NCBI RefSeq assembly: GCF_900299535.1
Contig: NZ_OMKE01000040.1
Span: forward strand, 1-64,000
Direction of reading: 5' to 3'
Length of the DNA stretch: 64,000 bases
Source of the DNA: Aquimarina aquimarini
Lineage (GTDB): Bacteria > Bacteroidota > Bacteroidia > Flavobacteriales > Flavobacteriaceae
Part shown: one piece after another, positions 1 through 8,003 of the stretch
Layout: the number at the start of each line of letters is the position of its first letter
How positions within the stretch are numbered: position 1 is the stretch's first letter
Notes under the pieces: generated by a model
Seen by the model: the letters and a program-made list of their open reading frames with translations, nothing else
The model's database searches: none
Told to the model about the DNA's origin: nothing
Translations under genes and position numbers: made by a program

Positions 1-1
1 C

Positions 2-247
2 GAGCAAAATCATGATAAATCTACTGATCATTTTGTAATTATAGTAGGTCGTGGTTATGAAAATGAAAAAAGATATTTTCTTTTTTATGAAGTAGGGACA
101 ATTTATTCTGACAAAGGACAATATGACGATAATAGATTGTATGTAAATGATGATTGGTCAATTACAGGAATACCGCAACATAATCTAACTAGAACTTATA
201 CATTAACTCAAATCAGAGGTAACAAAACCAATGGAAACTTTAAGTAA
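2..247 (+). CDS. C-terminal part of a peptidase-like protein (5' end outside window)
   Basis: The frame is open from base 2 to TAA at 245-247, giving 81 codons with no start inside the window. The visible residues include DHFVIIVGR followed by FLFYEVGT. This resembles the catalytic-His strand of papain-like or NlpC-like peptidase domains found at the C-termini of PAAR/polymorphic toxins in Flavobacteria. That assignment is an inference from motif shape only. The next gene starts two bases after this stop, so the two are probably co-transcribed, and the lipoprotein that follows could be its immunity partner. It is too short to name a family safely. Confidence 0.5.
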   Translation, partial: EQNHDKSTDHFVIIVGRGYENEKRYFLFYEVGTIYSDKGQYDDNRLYVNDDWSITGIPQHNLTRTYTLTQIRGNKTNGNFK

Positions 248-248
248 T

Positions 249-632
249 ATGAAAAGACTAACTTTTTTATTGTTATTATCAATTAGTATAGTGACTTGTA
301 AAAATAACGCACAAAGTACAATCAAATCTAATATTGATAAAAACACACTAAAGGTTTTACCTGACGAGATAGCTAATAAAACATGGATTTATATTAATTC
401 TACAGAAAAAAAATGGTTTAAAACCATGTTAGAATATAACGATTGGGAATATATAGATTCAAAAACTCATCCAATAGCAGAAATTGAAATATTAGATAAT
501 AATACGATCAAGAAGAAATGGTTAGGATTTTACAACCTAAGAACTAAAAAAAATGAAGATTATGGGCAAGAATATGGTTGGGATGATAAATGTGATGGTA
601 TTATTAAACGAGTTGAGCAAACTAAATATTAG
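249..632 (+). CDS. small lipoprotein, unknown function
   Basis: This is a 127-residue protein whose first 18 residues form a lipoprotein signal peptide (MKRLTFLLLLSISIVTC) with the lipidated Cys at position 17. I chose the ATG at 249 rather than the in-frame ATG at 231, because the longer form adds six residues before the signal peptide and overlaps the upstream gene. The mature part is polar, rich in Asn, Lys and aromatic residues, with no domain I recognise. It directly follows a peptidase-like gene end and precedes an SH3-like exported protein. An immunity or accessory role in a toxin locus is possible but only inferred from position. Confidence 0.6.
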   Translation: MKRLTFLLLLSISIVTCKNNAQSTIKSNIDKNTLKVLPDEIANKTWIYINSTEKKWFKTMLEYNDWEYIDSKTHPIAEIEILDNNTIKKKWLGFYNLRTKKNEDYGQEYGWDDKCDGIIKRVEQTKY

Positions 633-638
633 ATTATA

Positions 639-1313
639 ATGAAGAATTTATTTTTATTTTTTATTGGAATATCTCACTTGATAAATAGTCAGGAAATAGA
701 AAATGTTGATATTAAGCAATTATATATTGTTACAGCTAAAAATGGACTAATTATGAGAGAAGAGCCAAAAATAAGTAGTAGGCGTATCTTAAAGTTTCCT
801 TATAATAGTAATATATTAATTCATGAAAAGACAAATATTCCTTTGGTTATTGTTGATGATGGTAAAGAAATTAAAGGTTTTTGGTATAAAATCGCAATTA
901 ATAATAGTATTACTTTAAAAGACGATTATGGTTATGTTTTTAGTGGTTTTTTAAAGCCTCTTAAACTTATAAATAATCTTCTTGTTAATTCCAATTCAAG
1001 TATATCTTATTCAAGAACTGGAATTACTTTTAATCTAAATGGGATATGTAGTTATGAATTTCCTGTAAGAGTAAACAAAAAATTTGAAACAGTAGAGCTT
1101 GTATGGACTAATCATTCTAAATGCTTTGATGATATTGGTTTACAAAATACTTTTAGGTTAGATAATGTTCCTGTACTTGGCCAACCTTTTGCTAAAATTT
1201 ACATGGAAGATCGAGTTTTTAAGATTGATTATTATTATAAGGAATGGATTTCAAAATATTCAGAGATAATCAATAAAGATGTTTTTCTAAATGAATATTA
1301 TGAATCTAAATAG
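639..1313 (+). CDS. exported protein with bacterial SH3-like domain
   Basis: This 224-residue protein has an N-terminal signal peptide (about residues 1-17, ending near NSQ). It is followed by a segment typical of bacterial SH3 domains: a 'YIVTAKNGLIMREEP' strand-turn, then a turn 'GFWYKIAI' and 'DDYGYVFSGFL', over about residues 28-108. The C-terminal half has no recognised domain. It starts six bases after the preceding lipoprotein stop, so it is in the same operon. SH3b domains usually bind peptidoglycan or mediate protein contacts in the periplasm; the specific role here is unknown. The first copy of an intergenic repeat begins about 15 bases downstream. Confidence 0.6.
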   Translation: MKNLFLFFIGISHLINSQEIENVDIKQLYIVTAKNGLIMREEPKISSRRILKFPYNSNILIHEKTNIPLVIVDDGKEIKGFWYKIAINNSITLKDDYGYVFSGFLKPLKLINNLLVNSNSSISYSRTGITFNLNGICSYEFPVRVNKKFETVELVWTNHSKCFDDIGLQNTFRLDNVPVLGQPFAKIYMEDRVFKIDYYYKEWISKYSEIINKDVFLNEYYESK

Positions 1314-1327
1314 CCCTCTCAACACGG

Positions 1328-1412
1328 TCCCCGCTAGTTTGTAACTAGTGGCGATATGAGTGAGCGGTAAAAGATATAAGTAAATCCACGGCATTGATTT
1401 GTTGTGGTTTTT
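1328..1412 (+). repeat. intergenic repeat copy R1 with terminator-like 3' end
   Basis: R1 shares an ordered set of blocks with R2 (2298-2386): CCCCxGCTA, TAGTGGCGRTATGAGTRAGC, a TAAAA-ATATA stretch, then CCAC...GTTGTGGTTTT. The last blocks can pair (CCAC with GTGG followed by T6), which looks like an intrinsic terminator. The first part can also form a small CTAGTT/AACTAG stem. Both copies follow small toxin-locus type genes, and R2 abuts a broken gene. This suggests a module-end sequence that travels with, or recombines between, such loci. Confidence 0.55.
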
Positions 1413-1450
1413 TACTCAACTAGTTCATCAATAAAAAACTTAATTAAATA

Positions 1451-2263
1451 ATGAAAAAAGTGTTTTCTTTATTAATATTTGTAATCTTATTTGTTTCATG
1501 TAATGATACAGATAAGACTGAAAGTAAACAGACTAATGATAAAAATATTACAAATGATGTAGTTGAATTCAATGATATAACTTTATTAAATGATAAGGTA
1601 TCGACACTCAATTCTGAATTAAATCTGTTAAAAACAGAACTAGAGGATATTAAAAAACGGCAAGAAAAAGATGATTCTCACACAGAGCTATATTATAAAA
1701 ATGTGATTTTACGCAATATTGATAAAGATACTGTAGAATTAATTCGTCAAGTAAATCATGGATTCCATTTAAGTGAACAAAACGATATCTTAAGAAGTTT
1801 TACTAATAATAAGAGTAGTTTTGACAACTCTTTTCTTGCTAACGAAAAATGGAGAGATGCAGGTTTTATTGATTCTTTTTTTTCTGAGGATGTAATAAAT
1901 ATGATTGTTTATCTTTTTTACAAAAACAATACTTATGAAAGTTCAAGATTAAATTTATATGTTAACTCGTTAATCGAAACTTATGAAACTATAGATCAAA
2001 AAGATAAAATAGTTTTAGAAGAATTGTATAAACTTTCGGAAATAGGTTACTTTGAAAAAGAAAAAGAAATTAATCAATTACTTCATAATTTGAATGATCT
2101 AAATAAAGATATATATGAATCTGAATTCGATGACTATGTATCAGGGATGACAGGAGTTTTTAATGTCTATTCTTTTTGGGCAAGAAGATATAATGAAAAA
2201 AATGATGAGATTGTATATGAGGTGTTAAAAAAAATACAGAACAAAATGAGAACAAAAAATTAA
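1451..2263 (+). CDS. lipoprotein with N-terminal coiled coil, unknown function
   Basis: This 270-residue protein begins with a lipoprotein signal (lipobox LFVSC, Cys17). After a polar linker there is a heptad-rich segment, about residues 45-75 (LNDKVSTLNSELNLLKTELE), predicted to be a coiled coil. The remainder is helical-looking and rich in Lys, Glu and Tyr, with no family I recognise. It lies between two copies of the same intergenic repeat (R1 ends 39 bases before it and R2 starts 35 bases after it), so gene plus repeat looks like a single movable unit. The function is unknown; an anchored immunity or accessory protein is a guess. Confidence 0.6.
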   Translation: MKKVFSLLIFVILFVSCNDTDKTESKQTNDKNITNDVVEFNDITLLNDKVSTLNSELNLLKTELEDIKKRQEKDDSHTELYYKNVILRNIDKDTVELIRQVNHGFHLSEQNDILRSFTNNKSSFDNSFLANEKWRDAGFIDSFFSEDVINMIVYLFYKNNTYESSRLNLYVNSLIETYETIDQKDKIVLEELYKLSEIGYFEKEKEINQLLHNLNDLNKDIYESEFDDYVSGMTGVFNVYSFWARRYNEKNDEIVYEVLKKIQNKMRTKN

Positions 2264-2297
2264 TAGATTTTTTGACATATAGAATGTGTAAAATCAA

Positions 2298-2386
2298 TCC
2301 CCCTGCTATCGCAAAGCTGTGCTTAGTGGCGGTATGAGTAAGCAATAAAATATATAAAAAACCACAGCGGTAGTGTTGTGGTTTTA
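2298..2386 (+). repeat. intergenic repeat copy R2 with terminator-like 3' end
   Basis: This is a diverged copy of R1. It carries CCCCCTGCTA, CTTAGTGGCGGTATGAGTAA, TAAAATATATAAA and the pairing blocks AACCACA / TGTGGTT followed by T-rich sequence. Its right end runs directly into an open frame of a broken gene with no intervening start codon, so it probably marks a recombination breakpoint. Confidence 0.55.
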
Positions 2387-2806
2387 AAGTCTCTTTATCA
2401 ATTCTCCTCAGATACAGAAACCTTTAAACGGCAGTTCCCTACAAATAATAGTATGGTATATCATTTTCATCCTATTGCTTTTGTAGAACATATGAAGCTT
2501 ATCACCACGCCTAAGTATGAACCTGATCATGGAGAAATACATGATCCAATTGTAAACCCACAGGTAAGGGGTTGGTATAACAAAGCCACATATAATAATA
2601 AAGATTCAAAAATAGGAGGTTGGAATCCTTATGCTTCTTTATTTATTCTTAAAGACAAAGACGCAAATACTAATGTGAAAATACTAATGTGAAAATACTA
2701 ATGTGAAAATACGTGACTACGGAAGACCGCAAAGATCTACAAGAAGTCATAGCGGATTAGATATTTATGCACCTGTAGGTACGCCTATTTATGCTTGTGA
2801 TGATTA
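2387..2806 (+). pseudogene. broken M23 (LytM-type) peptidase fragment
   Basis: The frame is open from the end of repeat R2 with no start codon, and ends at TGA/TAG stops near 2690. Removing two of three tandem 14-bp units (ATACTAATGTGAAA, 2667-2708) restores the frame through 'RSHSGLDIYAPVGTPIYA' to a TAG at 2804-2806. HSGLDIYAPVGTPIYA is the first zinc-site block (HxGxD) of M23 peptidoglycan peptidases. The second zinc motif (HxH) is missing because the homology stops where a minus-strand lipoprotein gene begins. The gene is therefore truncated at both ends and frameshifted. It is probably the tail of a toxin or cell-wall hydrolase from the same class of locus as the upstream genes. Confidence 0.65.
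2667..2708 (+). repeat. three tandem copies of a 14-bp unit
   Basis: ATACTAATGTGAAA occurs three times head to tail without mismatch inside the M23 peptidase fragment. Two extra 14-bp units add 28 bases and shift the reading frame, which fits slippage as the inactivating event. Confidence 0.9.
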
Positions 2807-2997
2807 GATAGTCTACGATAATCACAAGGAACCTCCTCAGAACTCTGAATAAAAATACCTAATTCTGGATCAAATTTTTGAACTTGTATTGAATTGGTAC
2901 AAGGAATAGTAGGTTCATCATCATTAGAACAATTGGATAGAGAAAAGAGAATTGATAAAAGAATTAGCACTTGTGTTATTGTATTTTTTGAAGTCAT
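2785..2997 (-). CDS. short lipoprotein, possibly truncated
   Basis: The predicted product has 70 residues with a clear lipoprotein signal (ILFSLSNCSNDDEP, Cys23) and the Ser/Asn/Asp-rich linker typical of Bacteroidota surface lipoproteins. The last 10 or so residues overlap the end of the M23 fragment read on the other strand. The natural C-terminus may therefore have been lost at that junction. No domain is visible. The start at 2997 is the only ATG before the signal peptide. Confidence 0.5.
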   Translation of the reverse strand: MTSKNTITQVLILLSILFSLSNCSNDDEPTIPCTNSIQVQKFDPELGIFIQSSEEVPCDYRRLSNHHKHK

Positions 2998-3199
2998 AAA
3001 TCTAAAGGGGTATCATTTATTTTTTTTGAAATTTAGAGAAATAAAATACCCTTTGGTTCTATTGTTTTGTTAATTAACAAAAGTTAAACTTTTTTGTTTT
3101 TTTATTGCACTAATATCCCTTTTTCTATAGGGGTGCTGTGAGTGGTGTTTACTTTATATAACTATAAATTTGATGGCGGTAGATATACCTAGAGTTTAC

Positions 3200-3892
3200 T
3201 TATTCAATTGCTGTTATTAAATCAGTTTTGCTTGTTTTTATTTCATTTATAGCCAGCATAACATATTCCAAACCAGATGTAACAGGATTATGATCTGATA
3301 AAAAATAAGTGTCATTATCAGGGTTATTAATCGAATTTTGAAGTTTTTTCTTTTCTGAATCAGTCCAGTATTTCTGTTTCATTTCTTGTAAATCCCCAAA
3401 ATGTTTTAGTATCAATTTCTTTAATGTAGAATGTTCTTTAAATGATAAAAATCCAATCTTATATTCATCGGTATAGCTATCAAACTCTTCAGAATTTTTT
3501 AAGGAACGTCCATTAATTAGATACCTCCATAGTTTGATAAATTCATGATCTTTTGTTTCAAGAACAAGTTGGGTACTTTTGTTATACCTCCATTTTTTCA
3601 TCGAGGGGCCAAAAAGTTCTAATATGCTTTGAGATGCAGGATATTCAACTACATATTCAACAGTCATTTCATCAATTATTTTTTGAGGAAGAAGATTTAA
3701 ATCCTTGCTTATCTTTTTGTTTTGAGTAAAGAAATCAATTAATTGTTTTGTTCCGTAAGTTTCGTCAAACTCTTCAATAGAAGCGTTATTCCTGTCTACA
3801 TACCATTTTGCAAAATCAGAATAATTCTCAAAGATTAAGTCTTTGAGTTCTTTGTCTAGTTTACTTTTAAAAAATTGTATTCTGATTCCCAT
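3200..3892 (-). CDS. hypothetical cytoplasmic protein
   Basis: This is a 230-residue protein without a signal peptide or membrane segment. It is rich in Lys, Glu and aromatic residues and looks mixed alpha/beta. It begins MGIRIQFFKSKLDKELKD and contains 'FGPSMKKWRYNKSTQLVLE' and 'YVMLAINEIK'. I do not recognise a family. It is a monocistronic minus-strand gene between the toxin-locus debris and the beta-lactamase gene. The 3893-4130 upstream spacer shows no obvious promoter to me. Confidence 0.55.
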   Translation of the reverse strand: MGIRIQFFKSKLDKELKDLIFENYSDFAKWYVDRNNASIEEFDETYGTKQLIDFFTQNKKISKDLNLLPQKIIDEMTVEYVVEYPASQSILELFGPSMKKWRYNKSTQLVLETKDHEFIKLWRYLINGRSLKNSEEFDSYTDEYKIGFLSFKEHSTLKKLILKHFGDLQEMKQKYWTDSEKKKLQNSINNPDNDTYFLSDHNPVTSGLEYVMLAINEIKTSKTDLITAIE

Positions 3893-4130
3893 TTTTATAT
3901 TCCTATTACAACTCTAAACATTGTGTCTGTAGTTTGATATGATTGATAAAGATAGGAATTATTGTATCAGAAAGTTAGAAAGAGTAGGCGAGGAGGTAGT
4001 TTGTTTTTTGATGGTGATGTATTTAATCTCTCTCCTTTTAAATCGTATTAGAATTAATTATTGAGCCTTCTAGTGACAGCTTACAATGTAATTTACTGGC
4101 ACCAGAACAGACAACAAACCATCTTATAAA

Positions 4131-4167
4131 CAAAAAACCTTGCTATCTTTTGATAACAAGGTTTTTG
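4131..4167 (-). terminator. intrinsic terminator of the beta-lactamase gene
   Basis: On the minus strand a stem AACCTTGTTATC / GATAGCAAGGTT closes over a short AAAA loop and is followed by a run of T. It lies about 30 bases past the stop of the class A beta-lactamase. A very similar hairpin terminates the tRNA pair near 27.86 kb. Confidence 0.8.
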
Positions 4168-4196
4168 ACTCAGTCAGCTCTGCAAGAGAAAGTTTG

Positions 4197-5108
4197 TTAC
4201 TTTGTCTGTATAGTGTAAAAGTCATAAGTAGCTTTTGCAATAGCTGCTATAATTTCCTGATTTGTTTTAAAATTTTCTTGCGAATCTGTTACAAAAACAC
4301 TGATGATAAAATATTTACCATCTGGCAAAAAGACAATTCCAATATTGTTTACTGCAGCAGTAATCCCAGTTTCTTTATTTGTACCAGACCAACCTGTTTT
4401 ATGAGCAACAATTGTTTCCTTAGGTAGTTGTCCTCTTATTCTACCTTTTCCTGTTGTAGTTTCTGTATTAGTTTTCCAAAAAAAATCATAACTGCTTTTT
4501 GAGAGTAAGTTGTTTTTATTTTCAAAAAATATTTTAAGCGTTTCACTTGCGGCATTAGGGGTTGTCCAATTTTGGAACATATTTTCCCACTTTGCTTGCA
4601 TTTTTTCTTCATTGAAAGTAATCTGTATATCTTCTATACCACTCTTTTTTATGTATTCTTCAACCGTTTTAGGTGTTCCGATAAGTCGTATTAGAACATC
4701 ACAGGCTGTATTGTCGCTATGAGAAACTGTGTATTGAATTAATCTTTTGATGGTAAAGCTACCTCCATTAGGGTTTTCATCTCTAAGCGGACTCCAAAAG
4801 TTTTCTGGTAAAAGTTCATCTTTATCTATTTCTACTATTTGGTCTAATGACAATACACCCTTATCAACCTCTGATAATACAGCTAATGCAATATGGAACT
4901 TAAACACACTTTGCATTGGAAATCGTTTATCTCCGTATAGCGAAAGAGTATCTTTTCCATTATTTCCAATTATTGAAACTCCAACTACTGCATTTTTATC
5001 AGATACGATTTGCTCAATTTTTTTTAGTAGCAAATCAGTTTTGTTGTTTGGTGTTGTGCAACTTATTAATAATAATAGTAAAGCTGTAAATTGAAATAGT
5101 TTCTTCAT
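4197..5108 (-). CDS. class A (A2-type) beta-lactamase, lipoprotein
   Basis: This 303-residue protein has a lipoprotein signal (LLLLLISC, Cys17) and the full active-site set of class A serine beta-lactamases. S67-V-F-K70 is the SxxK motif, followed by S-D-N in 'VSHSDNTACD', the general-base Glu in 'FNEEKMQAKW', and K-T-G in 'VAHKTGWSG'. The 'QNWTTPNAASETL' stretch after the omega loop is characteristic of the PER/VEB/CfxA-like A2 subclass of Bacteroidota. It should hydrolyse beta-lactams at the membrane-facing periplasm. I chose the ATG at 5108 because the upstream in-frame ATG (5147) only adds a Lys-rich stretch before the signal peptide. It is monocistronic with its own terminator and flanked by cassette-like spacers, so it may be horizontally acquired. 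The hydrolysis spectrum cannot be read from sequence alone. Confidence 0.93.
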   Translation of the reverse strand: MKKLFQFTALLLLLISCTTPNNKTDLLLKKIEQIVSDKNAVVGVSIIGNNGKDTLSLYGDKRFPMQSVFKFHIALAVLSEVDKGVLSLDQIVEIDKDELLPENFWSPLRDENPNGGSFTIKRLIQYTVSHSDNTACDVLIRLIGTPKTVEEYIKKSGIEDIQITFNEEKMQAKWENMFQNWTTPNAASETLKIFFENKNNLLSKSSYDFFWKTNTETTTGKGRIRGQLPKETIVAHKTGWSGTNKETGITAAVNNIGIVFLPDGKYFIISVFVTDSQENFKTNQEIIAAIAKATYDFYTIQTK

Positions 5109-5263
5109 TCTTTGTTTTCTTTTAGTCTTTTTAGATTTTGTCTTCAAAAATGTTCATTAAGGCACATTCTTATGCATAAATTAAAGATTAGAGTTTACAC
5201 TAAATTAGTTTCTAATCTTGTAGATTGTTATCTGTTTCTAAGGTGTTTTTAATGTGTGGTAAG

Positions 5264-5382
5264 GTGTTTATGTATGATTTCGTTGCGTGTTTCAGCAACT
5301 AATTTAGCAAATACAAACCGAATAGAAAACCTGCAAGGATTTTGGTAAGTAGGTAAGTACTAGCAATGAATTATACACGGTG
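5264..5382. repeat. imperfect inverted repeat spacer (cassette-boundary type)
   Basis: A left arm GTGTTTATGTATGATTTCGT (from 5264) can pair imperfectly with a right arm AATGAATTATACACGGTG (to 5382), enclosing about 80 bases. The same layout recurs in other spacers of this region (9.0, 17.5, 18.3, 19.9 and 25.9 kb). It lies between the start of the beta-lactamase gene and the stop of the next minus-strand gene. Confidence 0.4.
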
Positions 5383-5401
5383 TGGCTGTTGCCCACCCTA
5401 C

Positions 5402-6097
5402 TTACTTTTCTGTATCTATTAACCAAGGATAAGTAAATTGTGTTGCTTTTGATAATTCCTTTTTTAATTTTTCTCGGTCTAAATCCAATTCAGAATATTC
5501 TGCTCGTTGATAGAGTAGGTTATAAGCTGATTGATGAAGTCTGTATTTCTTTAATGTATAAAAATCTGATTTTGCTTTTTCTGAATTCAGATTGTCATTG
5601 TCAAATTCAATTTTTAATAAGTCAACCAAAGTATCATTTACAAATTGGTTTTCATAATTCAATCGTTTTTTGTTGGATTTCGTAGAATTAAATTCTCGAA
5701 TTATTTCATAAACGATTGAGTCGTTTTTTTCTGCTTTTCTGCGATTCCAGAATTCAGAGTAATATTTGGTCTGTACTTTGGGTATGTTATAGGTCATTTG
5801 CAAACTGTCTATAACATTCTCAAAATTCCGTTTGATATAAATATCGCGAATAATGAATTCATTATCACTTTTAAAAATCAGGTTTTCAAGTTTGTTATAT
5901 CCGAATTTTTTAAATGATTCGTGAACCATTTTAAGGTTTTCAGGTTTTCTAATCCACGAACTTTTTGTCCAATCCGAGTGATTTAATCCGAAAAATGAAG
6001 TTTGATTTTCTACATAAAATGTTGTTTCTTTTTTTTCTTTACTAACGCAAGAAACGAGTAATAAAATCAGAATATTTAAAGTTAGCAATTTGTTCAT
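5402..6097 (-). CDS. lipoprotein, unknown function
   Basis: This protein of about 231 residues starts MNKLLTLNILILLLVSC, a lipoprotein signal with Cys17. The ATG at 6097 is preferred to 6112, which adds only MYNIR. The mature protein is charged and helical-looking, with motifs such as 'WTKSSWIRKPENLKMV' and 'YSEFWNRRKAEKNDS'. I cannot assign a domain. It is a single gene on the minus strand with long AT-rich spacers on both sides and no operon partner. It could be an envelope protein of narrow distribution. Confidence 0.6.
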   Translation of the reverse strand: MNKLLTLNILILLLVSCVSKEKKETTFYVENQTSFFGLNHSDWTKSSWIRKPENLKMVHESFKKFGYNKLENLIFKSDNEFIIRDIYIKRNFENVIDSLQMTYNIPKVQTKYYSEFWNRRKAEKNDSIVYEIIREFNSTKSNKKRLNYENQFVNDTLVDLLKIEFDNDNLNSEKAKSDFYTLKKYRLHQSAYNLLYQRAEYSELDLDREKLKKELSKATQFTYPWLIDTEK

Positions 6098-6288
6098 TCG
6101 TATGTTGTACAATTGTTAGTATAACTGGTATAAGAAACGTAGGGTAGGTGAGAAGCTATACGTTTAGGCCAAATATAATATTTTGCTTTTACCTTTTTTA
6201 TCATAAACGTCAAATTTTATTTTGGTGACTTTACAAATAAGCACGAACCTTAAAGAAAACACTTGCTAGCTATATTTTATAGATATTG

Positions 6289-6933
6289 TTAGCTTTTAGT
6301 ACTTTCTCCATTTCTATAGTTTTCTCTAGATTTGATTTGCCCGTTTTCGTAATAGTTGAGAATTTCTCCGTCTAGTTTTCCCTCTTTGTAATTTTTTTTA
6401 AATTCAATTTGACCATTTTCATAATACCAAATTGCTTCACCATTTTCTTTTCCATTTTTCCAATTTATTTTATATTTAGTATTTCCATTTTCATAATATC
6501 TAATGCCTTCTCCATTTGGCTTTCCATCTACCATTTTTCCTTTAAACTTAAGTTTACCACTTTTATAATAATTGATAAAATTTCCGTTTGATATTCCATT
6601 GACTAAATTAGATTTGGTTGAGATTTGTCCATTTTCATAATACCAAATATCTTTTCCAGTTTGTTGCCCATTTAACCAACTTAGTTTCCTATAAATCTCT
6701 CCACTTTTATAGTATCTGGTGCTTTCTCCATTTCGTTTTCCATCTTTAAATATTTCTTTAATTTCAATTTCTCCACTTTGATAATATCTAACAATAACTT
6801 CACCTGTGTAAGGGGTTTCTTTATTTATTTCAAAATGTATTCCATCCCTATTCTCTAATTGATTTCCATTAATCAGTTTTTTACAACTCAATAAATTTAT
6901 ACCAATCAATACTAGTAATATTGTATTTTTCAT
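6289..6933 (-). CDS. YwqK-type (MORN-variant) repeat lipoprotein
   Basis: This 214-residue protein is built of about seven tandem repeats of roughly 23 residues with the core YYENGQI / YYKSGK...NGK..G. This matches the YwqK family, often annotated as a toxin-antitoxin system antitoxin. A signal segment with NLLSC (Cys17) suggests it is a lipoprotein. YwqK was named from a Bacillus toxin-immunity context; in Flavobacteria the repeats are common on exported proteins and a true antitoxin role is unproven. No toxin gene is adjacent here. The repeats also give the DNA a visible 69-bp periodicity. Confidence 0.8.
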   Translation of the reverse strand: MKNTILLVLIGINLLSCKKLINGNQLENRDGIHFEINKETPYTGEVIVRYYQSGEIEIKEIFKDGKRNGESTRYYKSGEIYRKLSWLNGQQTGKDIWYYENGQISTKSNLVNGISNGNFINYYKSGKLKFKGKMVDGKPNGEGIRYYENGNTKYKINWKNGKENGEAIWYYENGQIEFKKNYKEGKLDGEILNYYENGQIKSRENYRNGESTKS

Positions 6934-7010
6934 TTACTGAAGATTATGTAATTTGTTTTTGCTTTAATTAACTTCATTTTCAATTAATAAAGTTCGATTC
7001 GGTAAACTTA

Positions 7011-7171
7011 TACTATTTACACGTTGAATTTACTGTAAAAAAGAAAATAAATTATTTTTTATTTATGCAAAGAAGAAAAAATCAGCATAGCCATAGTTAC
7101 GGTTAATTTTTATTCTGAAGCATAGGCGAAAAAGAGAATTTTATTGCGGTAAATTCAACGTGTAAATGGTA
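7011..7171 (+). mobile_element. MITE-like 161-bp element, copy 1
   Basis: Terminal inverted repeats bound the element: TACTATTTACACGTTGAATT at 7011 and its near-perfect complement ending at 7171 (one mismatch over 23 bases). A second element of 159 bp at 62256-62414 has the same ends (TACCA...TGGTA), the same ATTTACT/AGTAAAT sub-terminal blocks and matching interior blocks (AGCATAGC, TTTTATTTTGAA-like, TTTTATTG). It has no coding capacity. The shared architecture and size suggest a non-autonomous transposable element or an intergenic repeat family. Confidence 0.65.
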
Positions 7172-7360
7172 TTACTCACGCATTAAAATCTAGCGTTATA
7201 AGTATGTGTCGTAGCAGAGAAAAAATGTTACGTTTCTATTGACAAATCTGTGTTGATTTTATAATTTATTTATCATAAAATATTTGTTCCAAAGCGAATA
7301 TACAAGAATCATTCGATTGATAACTGCTATGACATCATACTTGGTGTTGTAACCATTTTT

Positions 7361-7930
7361 TTATACTAATTCAAGTAATTTTTTAGTGTCAACCACTTGA
7401 GCAAATTCGTCATTCAGATTCGCCAAAGAGGTTTGGTGAATAATTTCAGATGAAAATTTTTCTCCATTAATTCCAATTCTGTCAAATGTTGCGGTCGCAT
7501 CAGATACAAGCAAAGTGTCAAATCCGTAATTTCCAGCCATTCTTGCTGTAGTAGAAACACAATGGTTTGTAGTTAGTCCAATAATTACGACCTTCTTTAT
7601 TGCTTGATTGTCTAATCTTTCTTTTAAGTCAGTTCCAATAAAAGCACTATTGACATTTTTTACTAGTATAGGTTCACCATTTATTGGTTTGACTTCATCT
7701 TTTATTTCAAATCCTGGATGGGATTCGTGTAGCCTTGAAATGGGGTTATCCGAACTATGAATAATATGAAAAATAGGAAGATCTAATTCTCTCCATTTGT
7801 TTAATATTAAGGCGGATTTCACTTCAGCATCTTTATTGTTTCTGTTTCCTCCCCAATATTGTTCATCATCAAAACCTTTTTGAATATCAATTAATATTAA
7901 TGCTACATTTTGTTTTTTTAAATTCATCAT
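7361..7930 (-). CDS. isochorismatase-family cysteine hydrolase
   Basis: This 189-residue cytoplasmic protein has the alpha/beta fold signature and catalytic triad of isochorismatase-like hydrolases. Asp is in 'ALILIDIQKGF', Lys in 'PILVKNVNSAF' and Cys in 'LTTNHCVSTTARM', with the preceding cis-peptide type 'IGLTTNHC'. Members hydrolyse amide or vinyl-ether bonds; the substrate cannot be told from sequence. It lies 73 bases downstream of a GlxA-type AraC regulator on the same strand, a pairing common for stress or catabolic hydrolases. The start is MMNLKK, and either Met could be used. A 'TTGTAACCA' spacer element sits right after the stop. Confidence 0.85.
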   Translation of the reverse strand: MMNLKKQNVALILIDIQKGFDDEQYWGGNRNNKDAEVKSALILNKWRELDLPIFHIIHSSDNPISRLHESHPGFEIKDEVKPINGEPILVKNVNSAFIGTDLKERLDNQAIKKVVIIGLTTNHCVSTTARMAGNYGFDTLLVSDATATFDRIGINGEKFSSEIIHQTSLANLNDEFAQVVDTKKLLELV

Positions 7931-8003
7931 TTATATTTAATTTAATAGTGAGCACAAAGCTAGTTGTCATATGATGAATAAAAAAGGACAAATGATAGTC
8001 GTT

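Noticed and set aside
3000..3199. T-rich stretch with TTAATTAACAAAAGTTAA considered as a terminator
   Set aside because: The pairing is weak and AT-only and is not placed after a coherent gene end; no support beyond composition.
6289..6933. Tandem DNA repeats considered as a CRISPR array
   Set aside because: The 69-bp periodicity is coding (YwqK-type protein repeats); there are no constant direct repeats with unique spacers and no cas genes anywhere in the window.
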